Below are positions 35,223 to 44,472 of a stretch of 64,000 nucleotides of DNA, piece after piece. Source of the DNA: Paludibacteraceae bacterium (lineage in GTDB: Bacteria; Bacteroidota; Bacteroidia; Bacteroidales; Paludibacteraceae); contig JAKSKX010000014.1 in assembly GCA_024401535.1 (NCBI GenBank), positions 1 through 64,000 on the forward strand, read 5' to 3'. The notes below the pieces were generated by a model. That model was not told the origin of the DNA. It saw only the letters and a list, made by a program, of their open reading frames with translations, and made no database searches. The position numbers and the translations under genes are program-made. Position 1 is the first letter of the stretch, and every line of letters begins with the position of its first letter.

Positions 35223-36410
35223 CTATTTGAAAACAACGCTAATTTGTTGCGGTCTGTCGTAATCTATACTTATTCGTGCATGAACAATCACATTATTATT
35301 ACAAATTATCGAATAACTATATCCATTCCAAATAAAGCCAAAATTATTAAGAACTCTACGGACATCTTTTAAAGCGCACCACTCAGGAAGCAATAAGCTT
35401 TCAGTTGCCAATCTCAATTCATTATCAGATGTGAATCTTGCAAACTTTAATAAATAAGAGACTCCGTTTGAGGCATCTTTGTATGACAAGACACCTTGTA
35501 AAGTATCCTCCTCTACAATTTCATAACCTTTCATTTTTTCCTTGACCTTATCCATTGTCAAGCCGAATATTGATTCAGGGGCAATGAAATTATCAAGCAG
35601 CTTAACCATTCTAGGCTCATCCTTTACAAGGGCAAGACGTATAGTCCTCCATGAAACCTCACGATAAACGAAATTTGTAGCTCCTCGAATTTCAATAGTA
35701 CGACCATACGGATTACTTTGCTTCCATCCGCCGCCTCTAACTCCGAAATAATCTCTTCTCTTTACGCTATCGGTATCAGCGAAATAGTAGTCAGAGCAAT
35801 ATTCCTCCAAGTTACCGCTCATGTCATATATACCAAGTTCATTAGGCTTCTTGGAAGCTACCTTATGCGTCCAATTATCACCTTTAGAGTTACCGGAGTT
35901 CCAACCGACATCATCAAAGTTATTGCTACCGCTGAACACGTAGTTATGGCTCTTATTACCGCCTTTTGCAGCCCATTCCCACTGAATCTCTGTAGGCATG
36001 GCGAATCTCATACCTTTAGGTAGTTTGTCTTTCAATATTGTATTTAACTTTTCAGCGAATTCATATCCATCAGACCAAGAAACGCCATCTACAGGATATT
36101 GGGGATCACGGAACATCTCGCTAGGATTGGTGTCACAAACAGCCTCATATAACGCCTGAGTCACCTCCGTTTCTCCTATATAGTATGTTTCAACAGAGAC
36201 CTTATGGGAAATCTCTTTTTCGTTTGCTTCAGGTCTATAGTTGGGGAGTTTTGGATTGGTGCTTTGTCTTCCAAGCCAGAACTTTCCACCATTCACCTTT
36301 ATCATCTTGAATGATACATCTTTGACTTTGAATGTCAATGATTGGGCATTGCATAGTAACGAACCCATAGCTAAAACGAAAGACAGCAATATGCCTATAC
36401 CTTTATTCAT
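35223..36410 (-). CDS. Secreted SUMF1/formylglycine-generating-enzyme-like protein
   Basis: 395 residues with a signal peptide (~1-22, ending CNAQ). Residues ~30-260 form the SUMF1 fold: MIKVNGGKFWLG, YYIGETEVTQALYEAV, YPVDGVSWSDGYEFAEKLN, RFAMPTEIQWEWAAKGG, LGIYDMSGNLEEYCSDYY, RGGGWKQ. It lacks the paired catalytic cysteines of true formylglycine generators as far as I can align it, so it is likely a non-sulfatase SUMF1 protein (sugar- or partner-binding, as in gliding/T9SS-associated relatives). A ~110-residue C-terminal extension has no family I recognise. Terminators on both sides mark it as monocistronic. Confidence 0.8.
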   Translation of the reverse strand: MNKGIGILLSFVLAMGSLLCNAQSLTFKVKDVSFKMIKVNGGKFWLGRQSTNPKLPNYRPEANEKEISHKVSVETYYIGETEVTQALYEAVCDTNPSEMFRDPQYPVDGVSWSDGYEFAEKLNTILKDKLPKGMRFAMPTEIQWEWAAKGGNKSHNYVFSGSNNFDDVGWNSGNSKGDNWTHKVASKKPNELGIYDMSGNLEEYCSDYYFADTDSVKRRDYFGVRGGGWKQSNPYGRTIEIRGATNFVYREVSWRTIRLALVKDEPRMVKLLDNFIAPESIFGLTMDKVKEKMKGYEIVEEDTLQGVLSYKDASNGVSYLLKFARFTSDNELRLATESLLLPEWCALKDVRRVLNNFGFIWNGYSYSIICNNNVIVHARISIDYDRPQQISVVFK

Positions 36411-36420
36411 AACATAAAAA

Positions 36421-36451
36421 TTATAAAAGGGGACACAATAATTGTATCCCC
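36421..36451 (-). terminator. Terminator after the phosphohexomutase gene
   Basis: Minus-strand stem GGGGATACAA / TTGTGTCCCC followed by TTTTATAATTTTT. Confidence 0.85.
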
Positions 36452-36474
36452 TCTATACATTAAAACTATATCTA

Positions 36475-38217
36475 TTAAAGACCTAGAGACTTCTTGATAG
36501 CTTCAATCTTCTCTGCTGCCTTCTTGTTCTGGTCAGCATAGTCAGCAGCTGACTTCATAGTACCCTTAACCTCGCAGTAGAACTTGATCTTAGGCTCGGT
36601 ACCTGAAGGACGTACAGAAACCTTAGTTCCATCCTCACAGAACCACTGAAGTACATTGCTAGTTTCAGGCATGTCAAGCTTCTGCTTACCGGCAGCAGTA
36701 GTCATCTCAAGAGACTTGTAATCCTTGACTACAGTTACCTTGCTGCCACCAAGATCCTTAGGAGGATTAGAACGGAAGTTCTCCATCATTGCCTTGATCT
36801 CGTCAGCACCAGACTTACCTGGCTTAGTTACGTTGATAGTGTGCTCCTTAGAGAAACCGTACTCCTGATAGATCTGCATCAATAGATCGTAAAGAGTCTT
36901 ACCCTGATCCTTAGCCCAGGCAGCAATCTCACAAATCAAACAAATTGAAGCAGGAGCATCCTTATCACGAACCTTGTCAAATGGAAGGAATCCGAAGCTT
37001 TCCTCACCACCACCGATGTACTTCTTCTTACCCTCAGAGATAGCGATCTCACGAGCAATCCACTTGAAACCAGTGTAGCAGTCACGAAGCTCGATATTGT
37101 TCTTCTTAGCAATCTCAGCAATAACTTCAGTTGTAACGATAGTCTTTACAAGGAACTCGTTACCCTTCATCTTGCCAAGCTTCTTCATGTTAGTAATGAT
37201 GTAGTAGCAGAACATCATTGCTGTCTGGTTACCATTAATAATCATCCACTCGCCCTTGTTGTCGCGGCATACGATAGCAAGACGGTCAGCGTCTGGGTCA
37301 GTAGCGACAACCAAGTCAGCGTTAAGCTTAGTACCAAGCTTCATACCAAGAGTCATAGCCTCAGCATTCTCTGGATTAGGGCTTACTACTGTAGGGAAGT
37401 TACCGTCAACAATCATCTGCTCTGGAACGACATTGATGTTCTGGAATCCCCATGAACGCAAGCATAGAGGAACGATTACACGACCTGTTCCGTGCATTGC
37501 AGAATATACGATGTTAAGGTCCTTCTGGCGGTTGATAACCTCCTGGTCGATTAGCGCCTCATGAACAGCTGTCATGTAGTCGAAATCCATCTCACCACCG
37601 ATGATCTTGATTAGGTCCTTGTTGCCTGCGAACTTAACGTCCTCAACCTTAACCTTGTTAACCTCGTCAATGATACCCTTGTCATGTGGAGCTAGCACCT
37701 GTGCGCCATCCTCCCAATAAGCCTTGTATCCGTTGTACTCACGAGGGTTGTGGCTTGCAGTCACGTTAACACCAGCCTGAGCCTTTAGCTGACGAATAGC
37801 GAAAGAAATCTCTGGAGTTGGGCGCAAAGCCTCGAATAGATATACCTGAATGCCGTTAGCAGAGAAAATGTCAGCTACAGTCTCAGCGAATAGGCGCGAA
37901 TTGTTACGACAATCGTGACCTACAACAACTGAAATCTGCTTACGGTCTGCAAAATTCTTCTTTAGATAGTTAGCAAAACCCTGAGTGGCCATACCAACTA
38001 CATATTTGTTCATACGGTTAGTTCCGGCCCCCATGATACCACGAAGTCCACCAGTACCAAACTCAAGATCGCGATAGAATGCATCAATAAGAGCTGTCTT
38101 ATCCTCTGCATCAAGTAGAGCCTTAACCTCTTTCTTTGTCTCGTCATCGAAGTTACCGTTAAGCCAAACCTGGGCCTTAGATGTTACTTCATTCAATAAT
38201 GCTGAATTGTTATCCAT
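36475..38217 (-). CDS. Phosphoglucomutase/phosphomannomutase (alpha-D-phosphohexomutase)
   Basis: 580 residues, as in the long bacterial phospho-sugar mutases. It interconverts hexose 1- and 6-phosphates, feeding glycogen and nucleotide-sugar routes. Motifs: FGTGGLRGIMGAGTNRMN, the phosphoserine loop TASHNPREYNGYKAYW with Ser155, metal-binding DPDADRLAIV, sugar-binding GGEESFGFLP and phosphate-binding RPSGTEPKIKFY. It lies alone, downstream of tRNA-His, with no TAnnTTTG element in the 130 bp before it that I can assign. The choice of substrate (glucose or mannose) cannot be read. Confidence 0.94.
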   Translation of the reverse strand: MDNNSALLNEVTSKAQVWLNGNFDDETKKEVKALLDAEDKTALIDAFYRDLEFGTGGLRGIMGAGTNRMNKYVVGMATQGFANYLKKNFADRKQISVVVGHDCRNNSRLFAETVADIFSANGIQVYLFEALRPTPEISFAIRQLKAQAGVNVTASHNPREYNGYKAYWEDGAQVLAPHDKGIIDEVNKVKVEDVKFAGNKDLIKIIGGEMDFDYMTAVHEALIDQEVINRQKDLNIVYSAMHGTGRVIVPLCLRSWGFQNINVVPEQMIVDGNFPTVVSPNPENAEAMTLGMKLGTKLNADLVVATDPDADRLAIVCRDNKGEWMIINGNQTAMMFCYYIITNMKKLGKMKGNEFLVKTIVTTEVIAEIAKKNNIELRDCYTGFKWIAREIAISEGKKKYIGGGEESFGFLPFDKVRDKDAPASICLICEIAAWAKDQGKTLYDLLMQIYQEYGFSKEHTINVTKPGKSGADEIKAMMENFRSNPPKDLGGSKVTVVKDYKSLEMTTAAGKQKLDMPETSNVLQWFCEDGTKVSVRPSGTEPKIKFYCEVKGTMKSAADYADQNKKAAEKIEAIKKSLGL

Positions 38218-38347
38218 CGTTATAGTTTGTTTATAATTCTATGCAAAGATATGTTATTTAACTTATTTTATTAGCATAGTAATGCAAAATTTGTACCAAT
38301 ATCAAACAAAAAGACTATTTTTCTCGACAAACGAAAGAATAAACGAC

Positions 38348-38381
38348 AAAAAAAAGGCTTTCAAGATTTCTTGAAAGCCTT
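38348..38381 (-). terminator. Terminator after tRNA-His
   Basis: Twelve-bp perfect stem AAGGCTTTCAAG / CTTGAAAGCCTT with an ATTT loop, then TTTTTTT on the minus strand, 8 nt past the CCA end. Confidence 0.95.
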
Positions 38382-38388
38382 ACCAATC

Positions 38389-38466
38389 TGGGGTGGGCGA
38401 TGGGGATCGAACCCACGACCCTCAGGACCACAATCTGATACTCTAACCAACTGAGCTACGCCCACC
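38389..38466 (-). tRNA. tRNA-His (GTG)
   Basis: A cloverleaf fits with anticodon loop TTGTGGT (anticodon GTG), T-loop GGTTCGATCC and D-arm AGCTCAGTTGGTTAGAG. The acceptor is GTGGGCG / CGCCCAC, with the extra 5' G(-1) diagnostic of histidine tRNA opposite C73, and CCA encoded. There is an A-C mismatch at the bottom of the anticodon stem. Confidence 0.95.
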
Positions 38467-38505
38467 ATCTTGGTTGCATCACCGTATCCTTTGGTTTTGC
38501 GGTTG

Positions 38506-38536
38506 CAAAGGTAGTACTTATTTTAATACCTGCAAA
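38506..38536 (-). promoter_or_regulatory. Bacteroidota promoter for tRNA-His
   Basis: TTTG (38533-38536), 19 bp, TACCTTTG (38506-38513) on the minus strand, ~40 bp before the tRNA. Confidence 0.8.
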
Positions 38537-38603
38537 ACATTTTTAAGTTTTTTTTCAAAAAAAGTACAATTTATTGCATTTTCTACGGAACTTCAACGAC
38601 TTA

Positions 38604-39098
38604 CTACATAAAATCCATATCGGACAGTTCATCATCCTCCTTTTCTTCGTCCTGGAGCAGCTCTCTCATTCCGTTAAAAGCGCGCTCAAGCTTTGTCATC
38701 TCCTTGGAAAGGAAAACGTAGAATTCATGCCAGTCCTCTTTTCTGTGTATGTCCAAATTCGGTTTGTGCTTGTATATTCGAGACACAGGAGTGCCGCATT
38801 CCTTAACAAAATAGTCCTGCCAAATTGGTTCATCGAAGTGTTCCTCGACGACAACCTTATATTGTTTGAGCAGTTCGTACTTCTCTTTTCTCTTCTGCTC
38901 GTTCTTGTGGTTTATCTCAAGAATAACATAAGCGCCATCACGTCCAGCACCGAATTTCATTTCAACATGCTTAATTTTTGTGTTATAGAGAATCCACTTG
39001 CGGTGCTTGTATTTGAATCTCGGCAACTTACTGCAGAATTCGTCAAATCCGTTCCAAAAATCGCGCTTTAATGTTTTTACTTCTTCTCTCGAATACAT
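38604..39098 (-). CDS. DUF4268-like protein
   Basis: 164 residues from ATG 39098 (MYSREEVKTLKRDFW); the 13-residue extension upstream is hydrophobic and not like the family. The pattern FWNGFDEFCSKLP, KWILYNTKIKHVEMKFGAGRDGAYVILEI and IWQDYFVKECG matches DUF4268 proteins, a Bacteroidetes-rich group related to nuclease-fold domains in restriction contexts, but no partner nuclease or methylase is nearby. Charged and soluble, with an acidic end (DEEKEDDELSDMDFM). It lies 72 bp after the Cys-motif gene on the same strand. Function unknown. Confidence 0.72.
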   Translation of the reverse strand: MYSREEVKTLKRDFWNGFDEFCSKLPRFKYKHRKWILYNTKIKHVEMKFGAGRDGAYVILEINHKNEQKRKEKYELLKQYKVVVEEHFDEPIWQDYFVKECGTPVSRIYKHKPNLDIHRKEDWHEFYVFLSKEMTKLERAFNGMRELLQDEEKEDDELSDMDFM

Positions 39099-39170
39099 GA
39101 CTCTTGTTTTTAATTCGCTTGCAAAGATAAGAAACAATTAACAATTTATGGCAAACAAGAAGCCATATAA

Positions 39171-39542
39171 CTACTCTAAATTGTATTTTGAAATTTGAGA
39201 GAAGTCGTTTGATGTTCTTGAAATCTCCACAGAATCTTTGCGTACAAAATCTGGTTCTCCGCACTCTCCTTCCATATCATTATTGCAGGAGGCAGCAGAC
39301 AAAGTCATTCCTGCCGCAATGGCTATCTTTGCAAGTGGTGCAATTCCCACAATCTTTGCGTTCTTCTTCTCTTTGATTTTTCGGGTAAGTTCGGCAAGTT
39401 CAGCCTCGCATTTAGGGCATGTTCCTTGACATTCGCCTTTGAATTTACATTCCGTAGGTTCGTAGTCTATGCCATTTGCCTTTGCTATTTCATATCTTAT
39501 GCGCTTTAGTTCGTCGCATACTATTCTTCCTTTTGTTTTCAT
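39171..39542 (-). CDS. Cys-motif protein paired with radical-SAM enzyme
   Basis: 123 residues. The N-terminus CDELKRIRYEIAKANGIDY leads to a four-cysteine cluster C32-x5-C38-x3-C42-x2-C45 (ECKFKGECQGTCPKCE), likely binding zinc or an Fe-S cluster. After a charged helix (~46-62) comes a hydrophobic stretch (~64-84) ending LSAASC (Cys86), which looks like a lipoprotein signal end but sits in mid-protein. The tail is polar. I recall such proteins next to this radical-SAM gene in several Bacteroidales, without known function. Only 4 bp separate it from that gene, so the two are translated together. It may be the enzyme's substrate or cofactor-bearing partner. Confidence 0.72.
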   Translation of the reverse strand: MKTKGRIVCDELKRIRYEIAKANGIDYEPTECKFKGECQGTCPKCEAELAELTRKIKEKKNAKIVGIAPLAKIAIAAGMTLSAASCNNDMEGECGEPDFVRKDSVEISRTSNDFSQISKYNLE

Positions 39543-39546
39543 TTTG

Positions 39547-40164
39547 TTATTTATTTATGTCGGTTTTATATTCAAACAAGTCAAAGTTAGTAAATCCCAT
39601 AGTTTTCAGAAGCTCTACACTTTTCTCCTGGTCATCCTTATTGTTGAACCCGGGAATCAGGGGGACACGAATGTGAACTTTGTCAGCAATGTTACTGAGA
39701 AACCTCAAATTAGCCATTACCAGAGCATTGTCCCTGCCTGTGTAGGCTTGATATGTTTCTGGGTTCGTGTCCTTGATGTCTATTATCCAATGGTCTATTA
39801 TTGGCACCAGAGCCTCAACATTCCTTTGTGGTACATTTAGTGCAGTTTCTAACGTTAGTTTCCAACTATTACCACAAATGGTTCTGAACTCATTCAAAAA
39901 CTCGTACCTCAGACAAGGCTCTCCTCCACCGAAGCAGACACCTCCGTTTGTTGCAAGAAAGTAAAGTTCATCCACTTTCACAAGCTCGTAAAGTTCAGCA
40001 GGGGTGTAGATTGTCGTCTTAGATTCTTGCCTCAACGACTGCGGATTCAGGCAGTACTTGCAGTTAAGCGTACACGCATGAAATGCGGCAAGGGTTGTAA
40101 TTCCCTCTCCATCAACTGTCATTCTGTGTCTGGCTACACCGATAAATGGAGCTTTCTGATTCAT
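39547..40164 (-). CDS. Radical-SAM enzyme (pyruvate-formate-lyase-activase-like)
   Basis: 205 residues, compact. The [4Fe-4S]/SAM motif is C31-x3-C35-x2-C38 (ACTLNCKYCLNP), followed by VCFGGGEPCLRYEF, the GGE SAM-binding turn, and LETALNV, IIDHWIIDIKDTNPETY and VHIRVPLIPGFN, as in glycyl-radical-enzyme activases and 7-carboxy-deazaguanine-type short radical-SAM proteins. No glycyl-radical enzyme is nearby. The downstream Cys-motif protein (4-bp gap) is the obvious partner, so a dedicated modification system is possible. The upstream gene is a TonB-dependent receptor 50 bp away on the same strand. Confidence 0.85.
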   Translation of the reverse strand: MNQKAPFIGVARHRMTVDGEGITTLAAFHACTLNCKYCLNPQSLRQESKTTIYTPAELYELVKVDELYFLATNGGVCFGGGEPCLRYEFLNEFRTICGNSWKLTLETALNVPQRNVEALVPIIDHWIIDIKDTNPETYQAYTGRDNALVMANLRFLSNIADKVHIRVPLIPGFNNKDDQEKSVELLKTMGFTNFDLFEYKTDINK

Positions 40165-40214
40165 GCGAACAAGTTTGTCGGTTCCAAAGGTAATGAAAGA
40201 GAATGAGAAAATGA

Positions 40215-42281
40215 TTATTTAGATGTAATATTTTTCGCCTTCTTCCAAATCAAGTACCTCAACGCGACATAGAACTGTCTGCCCGGCATAGGCCAGCCCT
40301 CTGCAACCTGGAATTTATTGTTGAATATGTTTCTGCACTCAGCATCCACAGTCACTCTCTTTATCTGACAAACTATTTTCAAGTTTGTGCTGTTATACGA
40401 AGGCAGAGCCTCAGTTCTGCCGTCTTCTGTCAATCCGTTGTGTTTCCCTACGAAAAGATGATTTGGAGAAATCATCCATTCAAGTTTATCTCCGGACTTG
40501 AATGACGGAGTTTCAAAGCTGAACACATACTTTGCCTTGGCAGAAACATTAGCGGAATATGGCACAGGTTCATTATAAGAGCTGTTAGACGGATCAGTCA
40601 CATTTCTGTCGTCACTCAACAACATTTCAAGTTTCAGCTGATGGTTGTCGAATTGCAAATCAGCACAAAAATCCAATCCCTTGCAACGAGTATTCCCATA
40701 ATTTACCGGGAACCATCTGCCTGTGAAGTACGAAGGAATATAAAGCAATCTGTTCTCCACATCCTCTATATGTCCTTTAACCTTAAAACTCAAATCAGTA
40801 TTATGCTGCAACACGCACTGACCATTCTCATGGGAATGAGTTGAATGAAAAAAATCATATTCCAATGAAAGATTAAACTTCTTAAAATAAGATGTCTGCA
40901 AACTATACCCCTCCGCTGCAGCATAACAAATATCATTGAGCGACGGAGTATGGAAATCGATACTATAATCTGGTCTTATTCTGATAGAATTAGACTTTGT
41001 CCCATACAAACAGTAAAGACCTTTCACATGATAAGTCATCTTGTCCAACGGGAGAGACATAAGTCTTACATTATCCTCTATATGTGAATATGACGCTTGG
41101 GCGTATGCAAACAACTTATGGCTGCTGAGCACATCGCCATACGCACTCCATTCATTATGGAAGTTCAAATTAAGGGATGTCTTGCTCTGTAATCGAGACA
41201 TATAAGAAATATCCCTTGGCTCTGCATTAAGATCATTCCATCCAATTTCGGACTCTATGGAAGGAGTTAAATTCAAACGATGACGCACATACAAATAGCG
41301 ACAAGCCACAGCGCCATGCACACCCTGTTGCAAAGAACCTATATTCATATAAGACGGAACTATTGCATCATTGTTTCCGCTATAGTCCAACCTGTCATTT
41401 GTATAGTTGACAGATCCGGCAGCTTCAAGTCTCCTGGTACGCATACGCATAGAAGGTACCGAATCCAAAAGGAATTTATGCGAGTACTTGAGTGTTGTAA
41501 AGAAATTTCTTTCCTTTTCTCCTAACGAATCGCTATAGGCATGAGGAAAGTCACCGGAGACACTGCCTGGCAACCCGCTTTCCGAGTCCTTGAAAAATGC
41601 TAACAGTTCAAAATCCTTGTATGCGGCACCTCCGTATAGACGGAAGGAAGTGACATCAGAATTTCTGCGCACTCCAGATGTATCTCCATGCTGTGTATGG
41701 CATTCAAACGGATAGTCTCCTTTCGTCCTTAGAAATGATGCGTCAATGAAACCATGATCTTTGAAATCAGCACTTGCCTCCGCCCTGAAAGTACCGAACG
41801 AACCTACACCAATTCCAACATCTACAGCTGTCTCTTTCGGTCTTGAATCTGTCACCTTATCAATATATGCAGGAGTACTTAGAGAATAGTAAACACTAGC
41901 ACTTCCAAATCTTTTGAAAGACAACATATCAATATCCGTCATTGGACCATGTAAATTGGACACAGGAAAACCATCAACACCTATATCCATAGGACGAGAA
42001 CCCAACGAAGCGATATTTATTGTCTTCAAGCCTCCTAACCCGCCAAAATTTTGCACATACAGGCCATGCAACCAGTCACAAAAATAGTCAGACTTAAGCA
42101 ATGACTTTGAAAAAAGCTTATAAGAAGGGTACTCCCATATCAGCACACTGCAACCATGCAATGTAGATGTCTTGACTGTAGAATCTTGGGGAAGAATGGT
42201 ATCCGAAGCACTCTGCTCTGCCCTGCAGTCAATACTGACCAAAGCAAGAAACAGAAATATATTAGCGAATAATGTTCTCAT
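40215..42281 (-). CDS. TonB-dependent outer-membrane receptor (BtuB-like plug)
   Basis: 688 residues with a signal peptide (~1-21). The plug domain (~40-160) shows YVQNFGGLGGLKTINIASLGSRPMDIGVDGF, read in parts, close to the BtuB/siderophore type (GG...TI.IRG....V.IDG). About twenty beta-strands follow, ending in EGWPMPGRQFYVALRYLIW, the usual C-terminal receptor signature with an aromatic terminal strand. The substrate is unknown; it is not a SusC (no carboxypeptidase-like N-domain) and no SusD is adjacent. It may be cotranscribed with the radical-SAM pair 50 bp downstream. The -7 element lies 21 bp upstream. Confidence 0.85.
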   Translation of the reverse strand: MRTLFANIFLFLALVSIDCRAEQSASDTILPQDSTVKTSTLHGCSVLIWEYPSYKLFSKSLLKSDYFCDWLHGLYVQNFGGLGGLKTINIASLGSRPMDIGVDGFPVSNLHGPMTDIDMLSFKRFGSASVYYSLSTPAYIDKVTDSRPKETAVDVGIGVGSFGTFRAEASADFKDHGFIDASFLRTKGDYPFECHTQHGDTSGVRRNSDVTSFRLYGGAAYKDFELLAFFKDSESGLPGSVSGDFPHAYSDSLGEKERNFFTTLKYSHKFLLDSVPSMRMRTRRLEAAGSVNYTNDRLDYSGNNDAIVPSYMNIGSLQQGVHGAVACRYLYVRHRLNLTPSIESEIGWNDLNAEPRDISYMSRLQSKTSLNLNFHNEWSAYGDVLSSHKLFAYAQASYSHIEDNVRLMSLPLDKMTYHVKGLYCLYGTKSNSIRIRPDYSIDFHTPSLNDICYAAAEGYSLQTSYFKKFNLSLEYDFFHSTHSHENGQCVLQHNTDLSFKVKGHIEDVENRLLYIPSYFTGRWFPVNYGNTRCKGLDFCADLQFDNHQLKLEMLLSDDRNVTDPSNSSYNEPVPYSANVSAKAKYVFSFETPSFKSGDKLEWMISPNHLFVGKHNGLTEDGRTEALPSYNSTNLKIVCQIKRVTVDAECRNIFNNKFQVAEGWPMPGRQFYVALRYLIWKKAKNITSK

Positions 42282-42301
42282 GATACATAATGTTTATGTG
42301 G

Positions 42302-42309
42302 CAAATGTA
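42302..42309 (-). promoter_or_regulatory. Probable -7 element (TonB-dependent receptor)
   Basis: TACATTTG on the minus strand, 21 bp before the start codon. Confidence 0.5.
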
Positions 42310-42378
42310 GTAAAAACTTTAGAACGATCAAACATAATATAAGGCATAATTTACTATACCACCTATCTATATTCTTTG

Positions 42379-42386
42379 TATCTTTG
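42379..42386 (+). promoter_or_regulatory. Probable -7 element (ung)
   Basis: TATCTTTG, 34 bp before the chosen ung start at 42420. This supports the downstream ATG over an earlier in-frame start at 42384, which would overlap the element. Confidence 0.6.
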
Positions 42387-42419
42387 CGAAAAACTATAAC
42401 CAATAAAAAAGAAACAAGT

Positions 42420-43082
42420 ATGGATGTTCGAATAGAACAGTCTTGGAAAGAAGTGCTGGCTGAAGAGTTTGAAAAGCCATATTTCGAACTGCTGACACAA
42501 TTCATAAGGAAGGAGTACAAGGAACATGTCATATACCCTCCAGGTTCAAAGATTTTCGCGGCTTTCGACCTGACTCCGTTCAAGGATGTCAAGGTGGTGA
42601 TTCTTGGGCAAGACCCTTATCACGAGCCGGGTCAGGCCCATGGACTAGCTTTCTCTGTTCAACCCGGTGTGCAGATACCTCCATCTCTACAAAACATATT
42701 CAAGGAGATTTCAGACGACATGCATACACCATACCCGGACAACGGACTGCTTGAAAGATGGGCTAAACAGGGAGTGTTACTGCTAAACAACGTGCTTACA
42801 GTCAGACACGCATCGCCTTTGAGCCATAAGGACAAGGGATGGGAGGAATTCACTGACAGAGTTGTCGAAATAATCTCATCGCAGAAAGAGAATGTTGTGT
42901 TTCTGCTATGGGGCTCTCAGGCACAGAGGAAAGGTCAAGTCATAGACACCAAAAAACACCTTGTACTGAAAGCGCCACATCCTTCGCCATTGTCAGCATA
43001 CAGAGGTTTTCTGGGATGCAGACACTTCAGCAAGACAAACGAATATCTGCGCCAGCACGGAATGGGTGAAATTATATGGTAA
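42420..43082 (+). CDS. ung: Uracil-DNA glycosylase
   Basis: 220 residues from ATG 42420 ([10 protein letters not shown]); the earlier in-frame start lies inside the promoter. Family 1 UDG removes uracil from DNA in base-excision repair. Both signature motifs are intact: the water-activating loop [18 protein letters not shown] with Asp65, and the Leu-intercalation loop [24 protein letters not shown] and [11 protein letters not shown] also fit the family. Length is normal and the protein is cytoplasmic. It is transcribed alone, divergent from the TonB-dependent receptor. Confidence 0.97.
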   Translation: MDVRIEQSWKEVLAEEFEKPYFELLTQFIRKEYKEHVIYPPGSKIFAAFDLTPFKDVKVVILGQDPYHEPGQAHGLAFSVQPGVQIPPSLQNIFKEISDDMHTPYPDNGLLERWAKQGVLLLNNVLTVRHASPLSHKDKGWEEFTDRVVEIISSQKENVVFLLWGSQAQRKGQVIDTKKHLVLKAPHPSPLSAYRGFLGCRHFSKTNEYLRQHGMGEIIW

Positions 43083-43092
43083 ACAACAAAAT

Positions 43093-43123
43093 AGAAAGGG
43101 CGATGCTCCGCACCACCCTTTCT
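43093..43123 (-). other. Hairpin between ung and dapL
   Basis: Perfect 8-bp stem AGAAAGGG / CCCTTTCT. On the minus strand it is followed by ATTTTGTTGTTT, so it may terminate dapL, although 98 nt lie between the stop and the stem. Nothing else is seen in this 138-bp gap. Confidence 0.45.
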
Positions 43124-43220
43124 CAATGTTTGCTTCCTCAATTATCAAGGAAAATAATGATTATTTGTATAAAAATAAGATAACCGTTGTTGTATGTGAT
43201 TATAAAGTCGTTCGTGATAA

Positions 43221-44441
43221 TTATCCAAGCCTTTCCATTGCCTTGATTGTTGCCTCTCTGCCACCAAGAGCGGAGAAACGTATATAACCTTCACCACTGG
43301 TACCAAAGCCTACACCAGGAGTTGCAACGATATTCTTTTCCTTCAACAGGTAGTCAAAGAACTGCCAAGAGTTCATGCCTGCAGGAGTCTTTGCCCAGAT
43401 GTATGGACTATTCTTACCACCAAATACTGTATAGCCGGCCTTCTGCAAACCTTCGCGAATGATTCTTGCGTTCCCTAGGTAGTAGTTGATAGCATCCTTA
43501 ACCTGCTTCTTACCCTCCTCAGAGTAAACAGCCTCTGCGGCACGCTGGATGATGTATGCAGTTCCGTTGAACTTTGTACACTGGCGTCTGTTCCACAAAC
43601 CGTTTAGAGCAACCAGCTCACCCTTCGCGTTCCTTGCCTTGACAGTCTTAGGAATAACTGTTAGACCGCAGCGAGTACCTGTAAAGCCTGCGCTCTTAGA
43701 GAAACTTCTGAACTCTATTGCGCAATCCTTAGCACCCTCAATTTCGTATATAGAATGAGGAACGTCATCCTCTGTAATGAATGCCTCGTAAGCTGCATCA
43801 AACAAAATTAGAGCATCATTTGCCTTAGCGTAGTCAACCCACTGCTTCAACTGATCCTTAGTAAGAGTTGTTCCAGTCGGATTGTTAGGAAAACACAAGT
43901 AGATGACATCAACCTTCTCCTTAGGCAAAGAAGGGACAAAACCATTCTCTGCTGTGCATGGAAGGTAAACAATCTTGCTCCACTGACCATTCTCAAGCAA
44001 GTCACCGGCTCTGCCTGCCATAACATTTGTGTCAATATACACTGGATAGACAGGATCTGTAACAGCAATGATATTTCCAAGTCCAAGTATGTCTCCGATG
44101 TTTCCAGTATCGCTTTTTGCACCGTCGCTGATGAACATCTCGTCAGTGTCAAGAGTAACTCCACGTGTATTGAAATCATTCTTGATGATAGTTTCAATCA
44201 AGAACTTGTAGCCCTGCTCAGGTCCGTAACCACGGAAAGTTTCGCTGCTTGCCATCTCGTCAACGGCCTTGTGCATGGCCTTGATAACCGCATCGCAAAG
44301 AGGCAGAGTCACATCACCTATACCCATGCGGATAACCTCTGCCTGTGGGTTCTCCTCCTTATACTTCGCTACCCTTTTTGCAATCTCTGAGAAAAGATAG
44401 CTTCCGGGTAGTTTCTGGAAATTATCATTTATTGTCACCAT
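43221..44441 (-). CDS. dapL: LL-diaminopimelate aminotransferase
   Basis: 406 residues from ATG 44441 ([20 protein letters not shown]); the longer frame has no family match upstream. DapL converts tetrahydrodipicolinate directly to LL-diaminopimelate in lysine and cell-wall synthesis, a route found in Bacteroidota, chlamydiae and plants. Signatures: [59 protein letters not shown], and the PLP-binding Lys in [14 protein letters not shown]. It lies 31 bp downstream of dapF, and the two form a diaminopimelate operon. Confidence 0.97.
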   Translation of the reverse strand: MVTINDNFQKLPGSYLFSEIAKRVAKYKEENPQAEVIRMGIGDVTLPLCDAVIKAMHKAVDEMASSETFRGYGPEQGYKFLIETIIKNDFNTRGVTLDTDEMFISDGAKSDTGNIGDILGLGNIIAVTDPVYPVYIDTNVMAGRAGDLLENGQWSKIVYLPCTAENGFVPSLPKEKVDVIYLCFPNNPTGTTLTKDQLKQWVDYAKANDALILFDAAYEAFITEDDVPHSIYEIEGAKDCAIEFRSFSKSAGFTGTRCGLTVIPKTVKARNAKGELVALNGLWNRRQCTKFNGTAYIIQRAAEAVYSEEGKKQVKDAINYYLGNARIIREGLQKAGYTVFGGKNSPYIWAKTPAGMNSWQFFDYLLKEKNIVATPGVGFGTSGEGYIRFSALGGREATIKAMERLG

Positions 44442-44472
44442 TTTATTATCCTTATTATTTTCTATCGTTGAA

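Noticed and set aside
34532-35236. Longer version of the second lipoprotein starting at 35236
   Set aside because: The extension covers a terminator, an AT-rich leader and a promoter element, and would bury the signal peptide.
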